From an uncultured Paraglaciecola sp. (GTDB lineage: Bacteria; Pseudomonadota; Gammaproteobacteria; Enterobacterales; Alteromonadaceae): a stretch of 8,327 nucleotides of DNA. Location of the stretch: positions 1-8,327 of the forward strand of contig CAJQKX010000145.1 of assembly GCA_905479025.1 (NCBI GenBank), given 5' to 3'. The position numbers were made by a program, and so were the translations under genes. Position 1 is the first letter of the stretch. The number at the start of each line of letters is the position of its first letter. Of the stretch, positions 1-5,847 are shown piece by piece. The notes under the pieces are model-generated. The model was not told the origin of the DNA. It was given only the letters and a program-made list of their open reading frames with translations, and did not search any database.

Positions 1-773
1 TAGGTCGCTTATACCGCGCTAAACAGCAAGGGCTAACACAGGCTATATCGGTATCGGCTGCAATTGCAACGGTGCCAAATAATTTTCGTGACGAGCAGGG
101 GCATTGGTTGGGTTTATCATTGCGCGCTCGGCCTATGATGGTCTCTGTAGATAAGGTTGATGCTCAATTAATAGCTAACTTAGAAGATTTAATTAGTGCT
201 GAATGGAAAGGGAGAGTGTGTATTCGCAGTTCGAGTAATATTTATAATCAATCTATGGTGGCATCGCTAATTGTTCAGTTGGGTGAATCCGCAGCCCAGG
301 AATGGGTTAACGGTCTCGTTAACAATTTTGCTCGTCATCCACAAGGTGGTGACCGAGATCAAATTAAAGGGTTAGCTGCAGGGCTCTGCGATGTTGCTAT
401 AGCTAACACTTATTATCTTGCAGGTATGTTGAGTTCTAAGGATGAAATAACCCAACAGCAAGCTAAAAAAGTAAAGGTTATTTGGCCAAATCAAGCTGGC
501 CGTGGCACGCATATTAATATATCTGGCGTTTCTTTAGCCCAATATGCACCAAATAAAAACGCTGCATTAAAGTTAATCGATTTTTTACTCAGTAAAGAGT
601 CGCAGCTATGGTATGCCACCACTAACCATGAATACCCTGTTTTACCTGATATTGCTTGGAGTGAACTACTTCAGTCATTTGGCACATTCAAAGCTGAACA
701 AGTTGCCCTAGGTAAACTAGGTGAGTTAAATGCAGCAGCCGTTAAGATGATGGACCGTGCTGGGTGGAAGTAA
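1..773 (+). CDS. fbpA: Fe(III) ABC transporter, periplasmic substrate-binding protein (5' end missing)
   Basis: This is the C-terminal 256 residues or so of a periplasmic ferric-iron binding protein of the FbpA/FutA type. The frame is open from base 3 to the TAA at 771-773, so the start lies upstream of the window; the GTG at 72 is internal, because the codons before it already read as family sequence (RLYRAKQQGL, then PNNFRD and GHWLGLSLRAR). Family members are about 340 residues, so roughly 80 residues and the signal peptide are missing. The adjacent tyrosine pair in ANTYYLAG (codons at 411-416) matches the iron-coordinating tyrosines of this family. The protein would capture Fe3+ in the periplasm and hand it to the permease encoded 43 bp downstream. 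No terminator is visible in that gap, so the genes are probably cotranscribed. The promoter, and any Fur site, is outside the window. Confidence 0.9.
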   Translation, partial: GRLYRAKQQGLTQAISVSAAIATVPNNFRDEQGHWLGLSLRARPMMVSVDKVDAQLIANLEDLISAEWKGRVCIRSSSNIYNQSMVASLIVQLGESAAQEWVNGLVNNFARHPQGGDRDQIKGLAAGLCDVAIANTYYLAGMLSSKDEITQQQAKKVKVIWPNQAGRGTHINISGVSLAQYAPNKNAALKLIDFLLSKESQLWYATTNHEYPVLPDIAWSELLQSFGTFKAEQVALGKLGELNAAAVKMMDRAGWK

Positions 774-816
774 GCATAAATATTCCTAAATTTTTCTTAA
801 TAAAATAAATCAGTTA

Positions 817-2481
817 ATGAAACACATAAACCGTTTCTATAGCTGGTTCAACGTTTGGCTTGTAACCATCGCCTTAGGCTGCATTATACTTGCGGCACCA
901 CTTGGCCTAGTTTTTGTGAGTGTTTTTTTTCCTCAAACTGAAATATGGCAACATCTATCCTCAACCGTGTTATCTGATTATATTGTTAACTCTCTCATTT
1001 TGGCCTTTGGTGTTGGTTTCTTAGTCATCGTGATTGGCACTGTATTAGCTTGGTGTATTGCAAGGTATGAATTTGCAGGTCGAAAACAATTACAATGGTT
1101 GATATTGTTGCCAATGGCGATGCCAGCATACATTATTGCCTATACCTACACAGGTTTATTGGACTTTACGGGCCCAATCCAAACGTTATTAAGGGAAACA
1201 TTCCATTGGCAATATGGTGATTATTTTTTCCCTGATATTCGCTCTTTGACTGGCGCCATTATTATGTTGTCCTTGGTGCTTTACCCCTACGTTTATTTGT
1301 TAGCTAGAACTGCTTTTAGTGAGCAACCATCTAGCCTTGAAGAAGTATCACGAAGCCTAGGCGTTCCCCCCAGTAAACACCTGTTTAAAGTGGTGTTACC
1401 TCTGGCTCGTCCTGCTATTTTAATGGGGGCGGCCTTAGCAATGATGGAAGCGTTTGCTGATTATGGCACGGTGCAATATTTTGGTTTGAGTACTTTTACT
1501 ACTGGTATTTTTAGGACCTGGTTCGGTTTGGGTAATGGTATTGCAGCCGCACAATTAGCTGCTATGTTGACCAGTTTTGTGGTGCTGTTACTTATTCTTG
1601 AATATCTGTCTAGGCGCAAAATTCGCTATTATTTTCAAGGACAAAAAGCGCAGCAAGTCACAAGGCAAAAATTAACAGGTAGTCAAGCGTTTTGCGTGCC
1701 ATTTGTATGTGTTATACCTGTATTTTTTGGTTTTATATTACCTGTTTTACAATTATTAAAATGGGCGTCAATCACATACTCCAAACAACTTACCAGTGAA
1801 TTTTGGTTATTGTTATGGAATAGTTTTTATTTGGCAGCCATCGCATCCATAACAGCAGTGATATTGGCACTTCTTTTTGCTTATGGTAAACGTCTTAATC
1901 CCATTAAGCCGATTCAATTTCTAGTAGGCGTGGTTAATCTTGGATATGCAGTGCCCGGAACCGTTATCGCTATAGGTGCAGTGATTTCGCTAAGTTGGCT
2001 GGATATAAAAATAAATACGTTAACTGAGAATTGGTTCGACATAAGTGTTGGATTAGTCTTTTCAGGATCATTATTTGCTCTGATTTTGGTTTATAGTAGT
2101 CGTTTTTTAGCTGTTGCAATGCATAACATTGATACAGGTTTGTCTAGAGTTAAACCTAGTATGGATGATGCTGCACGTTCCTTAGGGTATAAACCTTTGC
2201 AGATCCTCAGAACCATTCATGTGCCATTAATGAAAACGAGCGTACTAAGTGCCTTATTGTTAGTATTTGTGGATGTGTTGAAAGAGCTTCCCGCTACTTT
2301 GATTTTAAGACCATTTAACTTCAATACATTGGCAGTCAGAGCATTTGAGCTTGCCTCAGACGAACGCTTAATGGACGCGTCATTACCTGCTTTAGCTATT
2401 GTCAGTGTTGGGATATCACCTGTTATTTTATTGACGTTGTTGATGGATAAATCTAGCCCACATAGCCCACATGACAATTAA
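817..2481 (+). CDS. fbpB: Fe(III) ABC transporter permease, fused two-domain type
   Basis: This 554-residue inner-membrane protein has the length and duplicated layout of FbpB/SfuB-type iron permeases, in which two BPD_transp_1 domains are fused. Hydrophobic segments begin at about residues 13-38 and continue through both halves, separated by a basic linker near 265-288. Each half has an ATPase-contacting EAA loop: EEVSRSLGVPPS at about 175-186 followed by PLARPAI, and DDAARSLGYKPL at about 450-461 followed by HVPLMKT. It would form the whole channel and move Fe3+ from the periplasmic binding protein into the cytoplasm using the ATPase encoded next. The ATG at 817 has no clear Shine-Dalgarno sequence; an AT-rich leader precedes it. 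I chose this start because the N-terminus MKHINRFYSW leads directly into the first membrane segment. Iron is the substrate by family similarity. Confidence 0.92.
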   Translation: MKHINRFYSWFNVWLVTIALGCIILAAPLGLVFVSVFFPQTEIWQHLSSTVLSDYIVNSLILAFGVGFLVIVIGTVLAWCIARYEFAGRKQLQWLILLPMAMPAYIIAYTYTGLLDFTGPIQTLLRETFHWQYGDYFFPDIRSLTGAIIMLSLVLYPYVYLLARTAFSEQPSSLEEVSRSLGVPPSKHLFKVVLPLARPAILMGAALAMMEAFADYGTVQYFGLSTFTTGIFRTWFGLGNGIAAAQLAAMLTSFVVLLLILEYLSRRKIRYYFQGQKAQQVTRQKLTGSQAFCVPFVCVIPVFFGFILPVLQLLKWASITYSKQLTSEFWLLLWNSFYLAAIASITAVILALLFAYGKRLNPIKPIQFLVGVVNLGYAVPGTVIAIGAVISLSWLDIKINTLTENWFDISVGLVFSGSLFALILVYSSRFLAVAMHNIDTGLSRVKPSMDDAARSLGYKPLQILRTIHVPLMKTSVLSALLLVFVDVLKELPATLILRPFNFNTLAVRAFELASDERLMDASLPALAIVSVGISPVILLTLLMDKSSPHSPHDN

Positions 2482-2484
2482 GGA
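2480..2484 (+). promoter_or_regulatory. Shine-Dalgarno sequence deciding the fbpC start
   Basis: AAGGA overlaps the fbpB stop codon and ends 4 bases before the ATG at 2489. The other in-frame ATG, at 2471, lies inside the end of fbpB and has no purine-rich sequence before it. This favours the start at 2489. Confidence 0.6.
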
Positions 2485-2488
2485 ACTT

Positions 2489-3544
2489 ATGTTAAGTCTC
2501 AATAATGTATCCGTTGCTTATCAAAAAAGTGAGGCCGTTAAAGACGTTACCTTTGAATTAGGCGTTGGACAAATAGGTTGTTTGCTAGGGCCTTCAGGAT
2601 GTGGTAAGACATCGATTTTGCGAGCAGTGGCTGGATTTGAGAAGGTATCAGAAGGACAAATATGCTTACGTAAAAAGTTGGTGAGCTCTCTGTATAGTCA
2701 CCTGGAACCTGAAAAACGCCGAGTGGCTGTGGTATTCCAAGATTATGCGTTGTTTCCTCATTTAACTGTGGCGCAAAATATAGCTTTTGGTTTGCATCAT
2801 CAAAGCAGTGCAAAAAAGCGTCAAAGAGTAACTGAATTACTGATGTTAGTGGGATTATCTGGTTACGACAATAGATATCCTCATGCTCTATCAGGAGGCC
2901 AGCAACAGCGTGTTGCTTTAGCGAGAGCTTTAGCTGTAAAACCTGATTTATTGTTGTTAGACGAACCTTTTTCTAGTTTAGATTCAGAATTAAGAGATGA
3001 GCTAGCCAAAGAACTCCGAATAATTTTAAAACACGAAAATACCACCGCTCTTATGGTTACCCATGATCAACACGAAGCGTTTGCTATGGCTGATGTAATA
3101 GGTGTGATCGACGAAGGACGTTTATTGCAATGGACAGATGCTTACGCGCTTTATCATCGTCCTGCTAATCGTTTTGTGGCGTCGTTTGTTGGTGATGGGG
3201 TATTTTTGTCTGCAACAATTGATAACAACATTAGGTTAAATAGCAGTTTAGGCGTCTTCCCGATCAACCCTGATAGTGGATTTAAGCAAGGTGATAAGGT
3301 TGTATTTTTAGTTCGCCCAGACGACATCATTCATGATGATGAAAGTAAGACTTTAGCAAAAGTGGTGGATAGATCATTTAAAGGATCGCATATTATGTAC
3401 CAACTAGAATTGCAATACGTTAGCCATCCTAGGGTATTGTGTTTGGCACTGAGTCATCATGATCACCAAATGAATGAGCTTATAGGCATCCGTTTAGACT
3501 TGGAACATCTTATTGTGTTTACAGATAACGGTGATGATGTATGA
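2489..3544 (+). CDS. fbpC: Fe(III) ABC transporter ATP-binding protein
   Basis: This is the ATPase that powers the iron importer, peripheral on the cytoplasmic face of the permease. Counting from the ATG at 2489 (351 residues), Walker A GPSGCGKT is at about 34-41, the Q-loop glutamine of VVFQDYALFPH at 84, the signature LSGGQQQ at about 134-140, Walker B LLLLDEP at about 154-160 and the switch histidine of MVTHDQ at 192. The C-terminal third, with FLVRPDD near 273-279, looks like the TOBE-type domain of FbpC/PotA-class ATPases. An alternative ATG at 2471 would add six residues and overlap fbpB by 11 bp. The later start is preferred because it has an AAGGA and gives the usual N-terminus MLSLNNVSVAY. 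The stop overlaps the next gene by 4 bp (ATGA), so translation is probably coupled. Confidence 0.92.
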   Translation: MLSLNNVSVAYQKSEAVKDVTFELGVGQIGCLLGPSGCGKTSILRAVAGFEKVSEGQICLRKKLVSSLYSHLEPEKRRVAVVFQDYALFPHLTVAQNIAFGLHHQSSAKKRQRVTELLMLVGLSGYDNRYPHALSGGQQQRVALARALAVKPDLLLLDEPFSSLDSELRDELAKELRIILKHENTTALMVTHDQHEAFAMADVIGVIDEGRLLQWTDAYALYHRPANRFVASFVGDGVFLSATIDNNIRLNSSLGVFPINPDSGFKQGDKVVFLVRPDDIIHDDESKTLAKVVDRSFKGSHIMYQLELQYVSHPRVLCLALSHHDHQMNELIGIRLDLEHLIVFTDNGDDV

Positions 3545-4566
3545 AAGTTGCAATTGTAGGAGCTGGAATTACGGGTTGTTTGTTGGCAAATTTTATCGAG
3601 TCAAAAAGTGTAGATGTCAGTATCTTTGAAAAGTCACGCGGCTGTGGAGGACGGGCTAGTACAAAACAAACCGATTGGGGACAGTGTGATTTAGGTGCCA
3701 CTGTTATGCTTGCCCAAAAAGTTGGCTTTATAGATTTTATGCAAAGACTGAGTGATGAAGATATTGTGAGCCAATGGCCTAGGAAGATATTTGTCTCGAA
3801 TCAAAATACGGACATTAAGCAGTCATTAGAAAACTTTGTCAGTAACAACAATCATTACGTTTTTAACAGCAAAATGAGCACTGCATGTCGACACTGGATA
3901 AAAAATGCTAACTTGCATACCAATAACTTAATTAGCCAAATTCGCTACATTTTTGGTAAAGGATGGCAACTTCAGTCAAATGGGCTTTGGCAGGCTGAAT
4001 TATTTGATAAAGTAGTCTTAACTGCTCCTTGGCCGCAAACTAAGGTGTTAATTGAACAATCTGATTTATCCCTAAAGCTGCCTGACTTTTCGCAATCCTG
4101 GACAAGTTGTTGGTCGACTGCCTTTAAATTAGACCAATTGGTCGTCTCAGATGTTGATTTAGTTTACTTAGAAAACCAATCTATACATACTCTAGTTCGG
4201 GATTCAGGCAAACCATTACGACCTGAAGTATTTGATGCCAACACGGGAGGGGAAAGCGAAATATGGGTGGCTCAACTCACAAATAACTTATCAGATGACT
4301 TAGGCAAGGAGGGCAAAGACAAAGCGATATCTATTGCCACTAAGGGACTTTGCGAATTGTTCAATTTACCTGATAAGTCAGTTTTGAATACTTATGCGCA
4401 TTACTGGCGTTATGCAAGACCTCGCGTGGGGCAAAAGCCGTTAGGCATATTGAATCAACACGAGTATGGATTATATGCTGGGGGCGATTGGAGTTTTGGT
4501 ACCTCTATAGAGTCAGCTTATGAAGCAGCTTTAGCCCTCAGTCAATCAATAATAATGGGAAAGTGA
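3541..4566 (+). CDS. Renalase-like FAD/NAD(P)-dependent oxidoreductase
   Basis: This 341-residue flavoprotein belongs to the renalase / amine-oxidase-like branch of the FAD oxidoreductases. The N-terminus has the dinucleotide fold VGAGITG (residues 6-12), an acidic residue at the end of the second strand (E30 in IFEKSRGCGGRAS), and the following GGR motif usual in this family. DLGA near 50-53 and the C-terminal YAGGDWSFGTSIESAYEAA (about 312-330) fit the second FAD-contacting segment. The YWRYARP stretch near 288-294 is also typical of bacterial renalase-like proteins. There is no signal peptide, so it is expected in the cytoplasm. The substrate cannot be read from the sequence; bacterial renalases oxidise wrongly reduced isomers of NAD(P)H, but this member may differ. 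It overlaps fbpC by ATGA and lies 6 bp before the TerB-like gene, which places it in the iron-uptake operon. A redox role linked to iron is only a guess. Confidence 0.8.
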   Translation: MKVAIVGAGITGCLLANFIESKSVDVSIFEKSRGCGGRASTKQTDWGQCDLGATVMLAQKVGFIDFMQRLSDEDIVSQWPRKIFVSNQNTDIKQSLENFVSNNNHYVFNSKMSTACRHWIKNANLHTNNLISQIRYIFGKGWQLQSNGLWQAELFDKVVLTAPWPQTKVLIEQSDLSLKLPDFSQSWTSCWSTAFKLDQLVVSDVDLVYLENQSIHTLVRDSGKPLRPEVFDANTGGESEIWVAQLTNNLSDDLGKEGKDKAISIATKGLCELFNLPDKSVLNTYAHYWRYARPRVGQKPLGILNQHEYGLYAGGDWSFGTSIESAYEAALALSQSIIMGK

Positions 4567-4572
4567 GGTAGT

Positions 4573-5016
4573 ATGATTGCCAATATCCAAGAGTGGTTCA
4601 AACGTTATTTAGAAATCGAGGAAAATGATAGTCAGCATACAATCGAATTGGCGACAGCAGTGCTGTTATATGAAGTCATGCGAGCCGACCATAAGTTTGA
4701 AAAACTAGAGCAAGATAGTTATCGCAAGCAACTTCAGACACATTTTTCTTTGAGTGGGACCGAGCTTGAAACTCTTTGCCATTTGAGTCAATCCAAAGCA
4801 GACGGAGCAGCAGACTACCAACAGTTTACAAGAGTCATAAATGCTATTTATGGCGCAGACGAGAAAAGAGCTGTTCTTGATTCGTTATGGTCAATTGCCT
4901 ATGCTGATCATGAACTCAGTCCTGATGAAGATTACACCATAAGAAAAATAGCCGATTTACTTTACATACCACATAGCCAATTTATTCAAAGCAAGTTGTC
5001 AATCAAGCCTGATTAA
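4573..5016 (+). CDS. TerB-family (tellurite-resistance/DjlA N-domain-like) protein
   Basis: This 147-residue, mainly helical cytoplasmic protein has the two-repeat TerB fold pattern. The first repeat is ATAVLLYEVMRADHKFEKLE (about 27-46) and the second is LWSIAYADHELSPDEDYTIR (about 105-124). In both, a hydrophobic helix is followed by an AD-H/G acidic turn of the kind that binds metal in TerB relatives. It covers essentially one TerB domain without the extra domains seen in DjlA. GAGG at 4565-4568, overlapping the upstream stop codon, is a good ribosome binding site 4 bases before the ATG. It is the last gene of the iron-transport run. Proteins of this kind are common in marine gammaproteobacteria and have no firm function. 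A real role in tellurite resistance is not implied. Confidence 0.8.
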   Translation: MIANIQEWFKRYLEIEENDSQHTIELATAVLLYEVMRADHKFEKLEQDSYRKQLQTHFSLSGTELETLCHLSQSKADGAADYQQFTRVINAIYGADEKRAVLDSLWSIAYADHELSPDEDYTIRKIADLLYIPHSQFIQSKLSIKPD

Positions 5017-5065
5017 GCTGGTTTATCTACCTCCTATTTTCAATAAACGTGTATGGTTTTTATTG

Positions 5066-5085
5066 GTGTCTTAAATAAAAGACAC
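5066..5085. promoter_or_regulatory. Palindrome matching the GlrR motif TGTC-N10-GACA (upstream site)
   Basis: The 7-base arms GTGTCTT and AAGACAC are perfect inverted repeats around a 6-base AT centre. The core at 5067-5084 fits TGTC-N10-GACA exactly, the consensus I recall for GlrR (QseF) sites upstream of glmY and glmZ in enterobacteria. It is 16/20 identical to the palindrome at 5131-5150. It is centred about 183 bp upstream of the predicted sigma54 start, within enhancer range. It has no T-tract, so it is a poor terminator. GlrR binding is inferred from the motif and from glrR in the same locus. Confidence 0.6.
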
Positions 5086-5087
5086 TT

Positions 5088-5100
5088 TAACTATATGATT
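5088..5100 (-). promoter_or_regulatory. IHF-like site between the two palindromes
   Basis: On the minus strand this reads AATCATATAGTTA, one mismatch from the IHF consensus WATCAR-N4-TTR. It lies between the two GlrR-like palindromes, where DNA bending would help an enhancer-bound activator reach a sigma54 promoter. IHF is reported to be needed at E. coli glmY. Chance matches are common in DNA this AT-rich, so confidence is low. Confidence 0.3.
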
Positions 5101-5130
5101 TAAAATACATATCTTTAAATTTCGCTACTA

Positions 5131-5150
5131 GTGTCTCAAATTTAAGACAT
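5131..5150. promoter_or_regulatory. Palindrome matching the GlrR motif TGTC-N10-GACA (downstream site)
   Basis: Arms GTGTCTCAAA and TTTAAGACAT form a near-perfect inverted repeat with mismatches only at the first and seventh pairs. The core at 5132-5149 fits TGTC-N10-GACA exactly. Its centre is 65 bp (about six helical turns) from that of the first palindrome, so both could lie on a similar face of the helix. It is centred about 118 bp upstream of the predicted sigma54 start. The preserved half-sites with variable AT centres look like a protein binding site rather than a simple repeat. Confidence 0.6.
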
Positions 5151-5231
5151 ATTATTTAATAGATATTGTAGGTCCTTTTCATAAATCCAATTGGTTTTTT
5201 TAACTCATTAAAATATATATAAAATAAACTA

Positions 5232-5248
5232 TTGGCACGAACCATGTA
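5232..5248 (+). promoter_or_regulatory. Candidate sigma54 (-24/-12) promoter
   Basis: TTGGCACG at 5232-5239 is a perfect YTGGCACG -24 box. With the standard spacing the -12 box is ATGTA at 5244-5248, against consensus TTGCW; the conserved GC is GT here. Overall 9 of 11 positions fit TGGCAC-N5-TTGCA. Predicted transcription start is about 5259, just before the first hairpin. The paired GlrR-like sites upstream and the sigma54-type regulator encoded downstream raise its credibility. The changed -12 C is the main weakness. Confidence 0.5.
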
Positions 5249-5258
5249 ATGGGCTAAT

Positions 5259-5437
5259 CAGTCATCACATTCAACCTGGCTGGTTTCTCAGGTAGCAGCC
5301 ATGGCCAGTGGGTGTGGTGAAGGGTAGTGGTGAATGGCGGGTCTTGTTATTGGTTACGATGGCGTTTGCATCTAATAGCACCATTATTCTTGATGCGAAT
5401 ATAAATTTATATCACTGCTGGCATAGATGCCTTTTTT
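5259..5437 (+). ncRNA. Candidate sigma54-driven structured small RNA (GlmY/GlmZ-like position)
   Basis: Between the predicted start and the T6 run lie about 179 bases with good pairing and no convincing protein gene. Hairpin 1 (5262-5320) pairs TCATCACA with TGTGGTGA (one G-U). After an internal loop it continues as CTGGC/GCCAG and TGG/CCA, with a 2-base bulge. Hairpin 2 (5365-5399) pairs TTTGCATC with GATGCGAA (one G-U), then TAAT/ATTA, with a one-sided 5-base bulge TTCTT and loop AGCACC. A short stem at 5420-5431 precedes the T run. GlmY of E. coli is about the same length, is sigma54/GlrR controlled and lies just upstream of glrK; its RapZ-binding hairpin also has a lateral bulge. I see no clear primary-sequence identity to GlmY or GlmZ, so this rests on position, control sites and folding only. 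An untranslated leader is the main alternative. Confidence 0.45.
5420..5437 (+). terminator. Possible weak Rho-independent terminator
   Basis: GGCA (5420-5423) pairs with TGCC (5428-5431) around the loop TAGA, directly followed by six T. The stem is only 4 bp, so efficiency is doubtful. Its position would end the candidate small RNA at about 179 nt. Confidence 0.4.
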
Positions 5438-5500
5438 AATAAGATTCGACAATTTGTTCATAGTGTTATCAGATTTTATTTAGCAAAGGATGAAAGTGAT

Positions 5501-5775
5501 GTGAAAAGGTCCGATTACATTGCTTCGTTTGTGTCGTTGTCTCATTTTTCCAGTTCTTAATATCAAAATTAGCATGGGCTAATATTGATTTGATAGAAAA
5601 GCTTGATATGGATCAAAATGGTCAAATAACAATTAAGGGAGCTATTGGAAACCTTGCTATTATTGCCTCATTCTGGGAAATAGATATAGATAGCAACAGA
5701 TATATCAGTTCAATTGAACTTGATAAGATGAAAGTGACACTGACGAAAGAAAAGAATATTAGGCAGTCTCATTAA
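5501..5775 (+). pseudogene. Small secreted EF-hand protein, frameshifted
   Basis: Two frames together describe one small exported calcium-binding-type protein. From the GTG at 5501, MKRSDYIASFV begins a signal peptide, but this frame stops at 5558-5560. The frame one base earlier continues with a hydrophobic run ending ISKLAWA, a good AXA cleavage site, then NIDLIEKLDMDQNGQIT and on to the TAA at 5773-5775. Adding back one base around 5528-5534 gives a 91-residue protein. Two EF-hand loops are visible: DMDQNGQITIKG, where position 12 is G instead of acidic, and DIDSNRYISSIE, where position 6 is R instead of G. Both departures fit relaxed selection. AAAGGA at 5485-5490 is a plausible though distant ribosome binding site. 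The only start that keeps the downstream frame alone is TTG at 5590, which would lose the signal peptide. A sequencing error is possible. Confidence 0.6.
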
Positions 5776-5847
5776 AGATTAAATGGTAAAAATCGGCTTG
5801 TTCAAACTTTTTTATTACGCTTGGGCCACGATTAATCAAAAATATAA
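5776..5847 (+). other. Leader of glrK, no recognisable promoter
   Basis: These 72 AT-rich bases separate the broken EF-hand gene from glrK. I could not place a -35/-10 pair with proper spacing, nor a strong ribosome binding site. glrK may be read from further upstream. Confidence 0.4.

Larger units (their letters stand above)
5017..5500 (+). other. Gene-free regulatory interval between the TerB gene and the broken EF-hand gene
   Basis: No convincing protein gene is present. From 5017 to about 5230 the DNA is very AT-rich and carries two palindromes and an IHF-like site. From about 5232 to 5380 it becomes markedly richer in G+C, starting with a sigma54-like element and continuing into hairpin-forming sequence. 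A T6 run ends this segment near 5437. From 5438 to 5500 I see only AT-rich leader of the next gene. No clear terminator for the upstream operon was found. Confidence 0.6.

Noticed and set aside
72..74. GTG at 72 as the real start of the iron-binding protein
   Set aside because: The upstream codons from base 3 read as conserved family sequence in the same frame, so the gene is cut by the window edge and begins earlier.
5066..5085. First palindrome as a Rho-independent terminator for the upstream operon
   Set aside because: The stem is AT-rich and is followed by CACTTTAA-type sequence without a T tract; the second similar palindrome argues for a binding site.
5191..5219. Sigma70-like promoter TTGGTT - 17 bp - TATATA
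   Set aside because: Only 3/6 and 4/6 matches to consensus in very AT-rich DNA; chance is likely. Noted because some enterobacterial glmY promoters have overlapping sigma70 elements.
5399..5412. Perfect 14-bp palindrome ATATAAATTTATAT
   Set aside because: It is made only of A and T, with no flanking symmetry or second copy, so it is expected by chance in this composition.
5308..5439. Short + strand reading frame with possible GTG starts at 5308, 5314 or 5317 and a hydrophobic stretch VLLLVTMAFA
   Set aside because: There is no ribosome binding site and no ATG, the frame stops inside the T run, and the residues after the hydrophobic part look random. The segment is better explained by hairpin structure, though a tiny membrane peptide cannot be excluded.
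5017..5847. CRISPR array, tRNA, insertion sequence or attachment site in the gene-free interval
   Set aside because: There are no regularly spaced direct repeats, no cloverleaf, no transposase fragment and no terminal inverted repeats with target duplication; the two palindromes are single units only.
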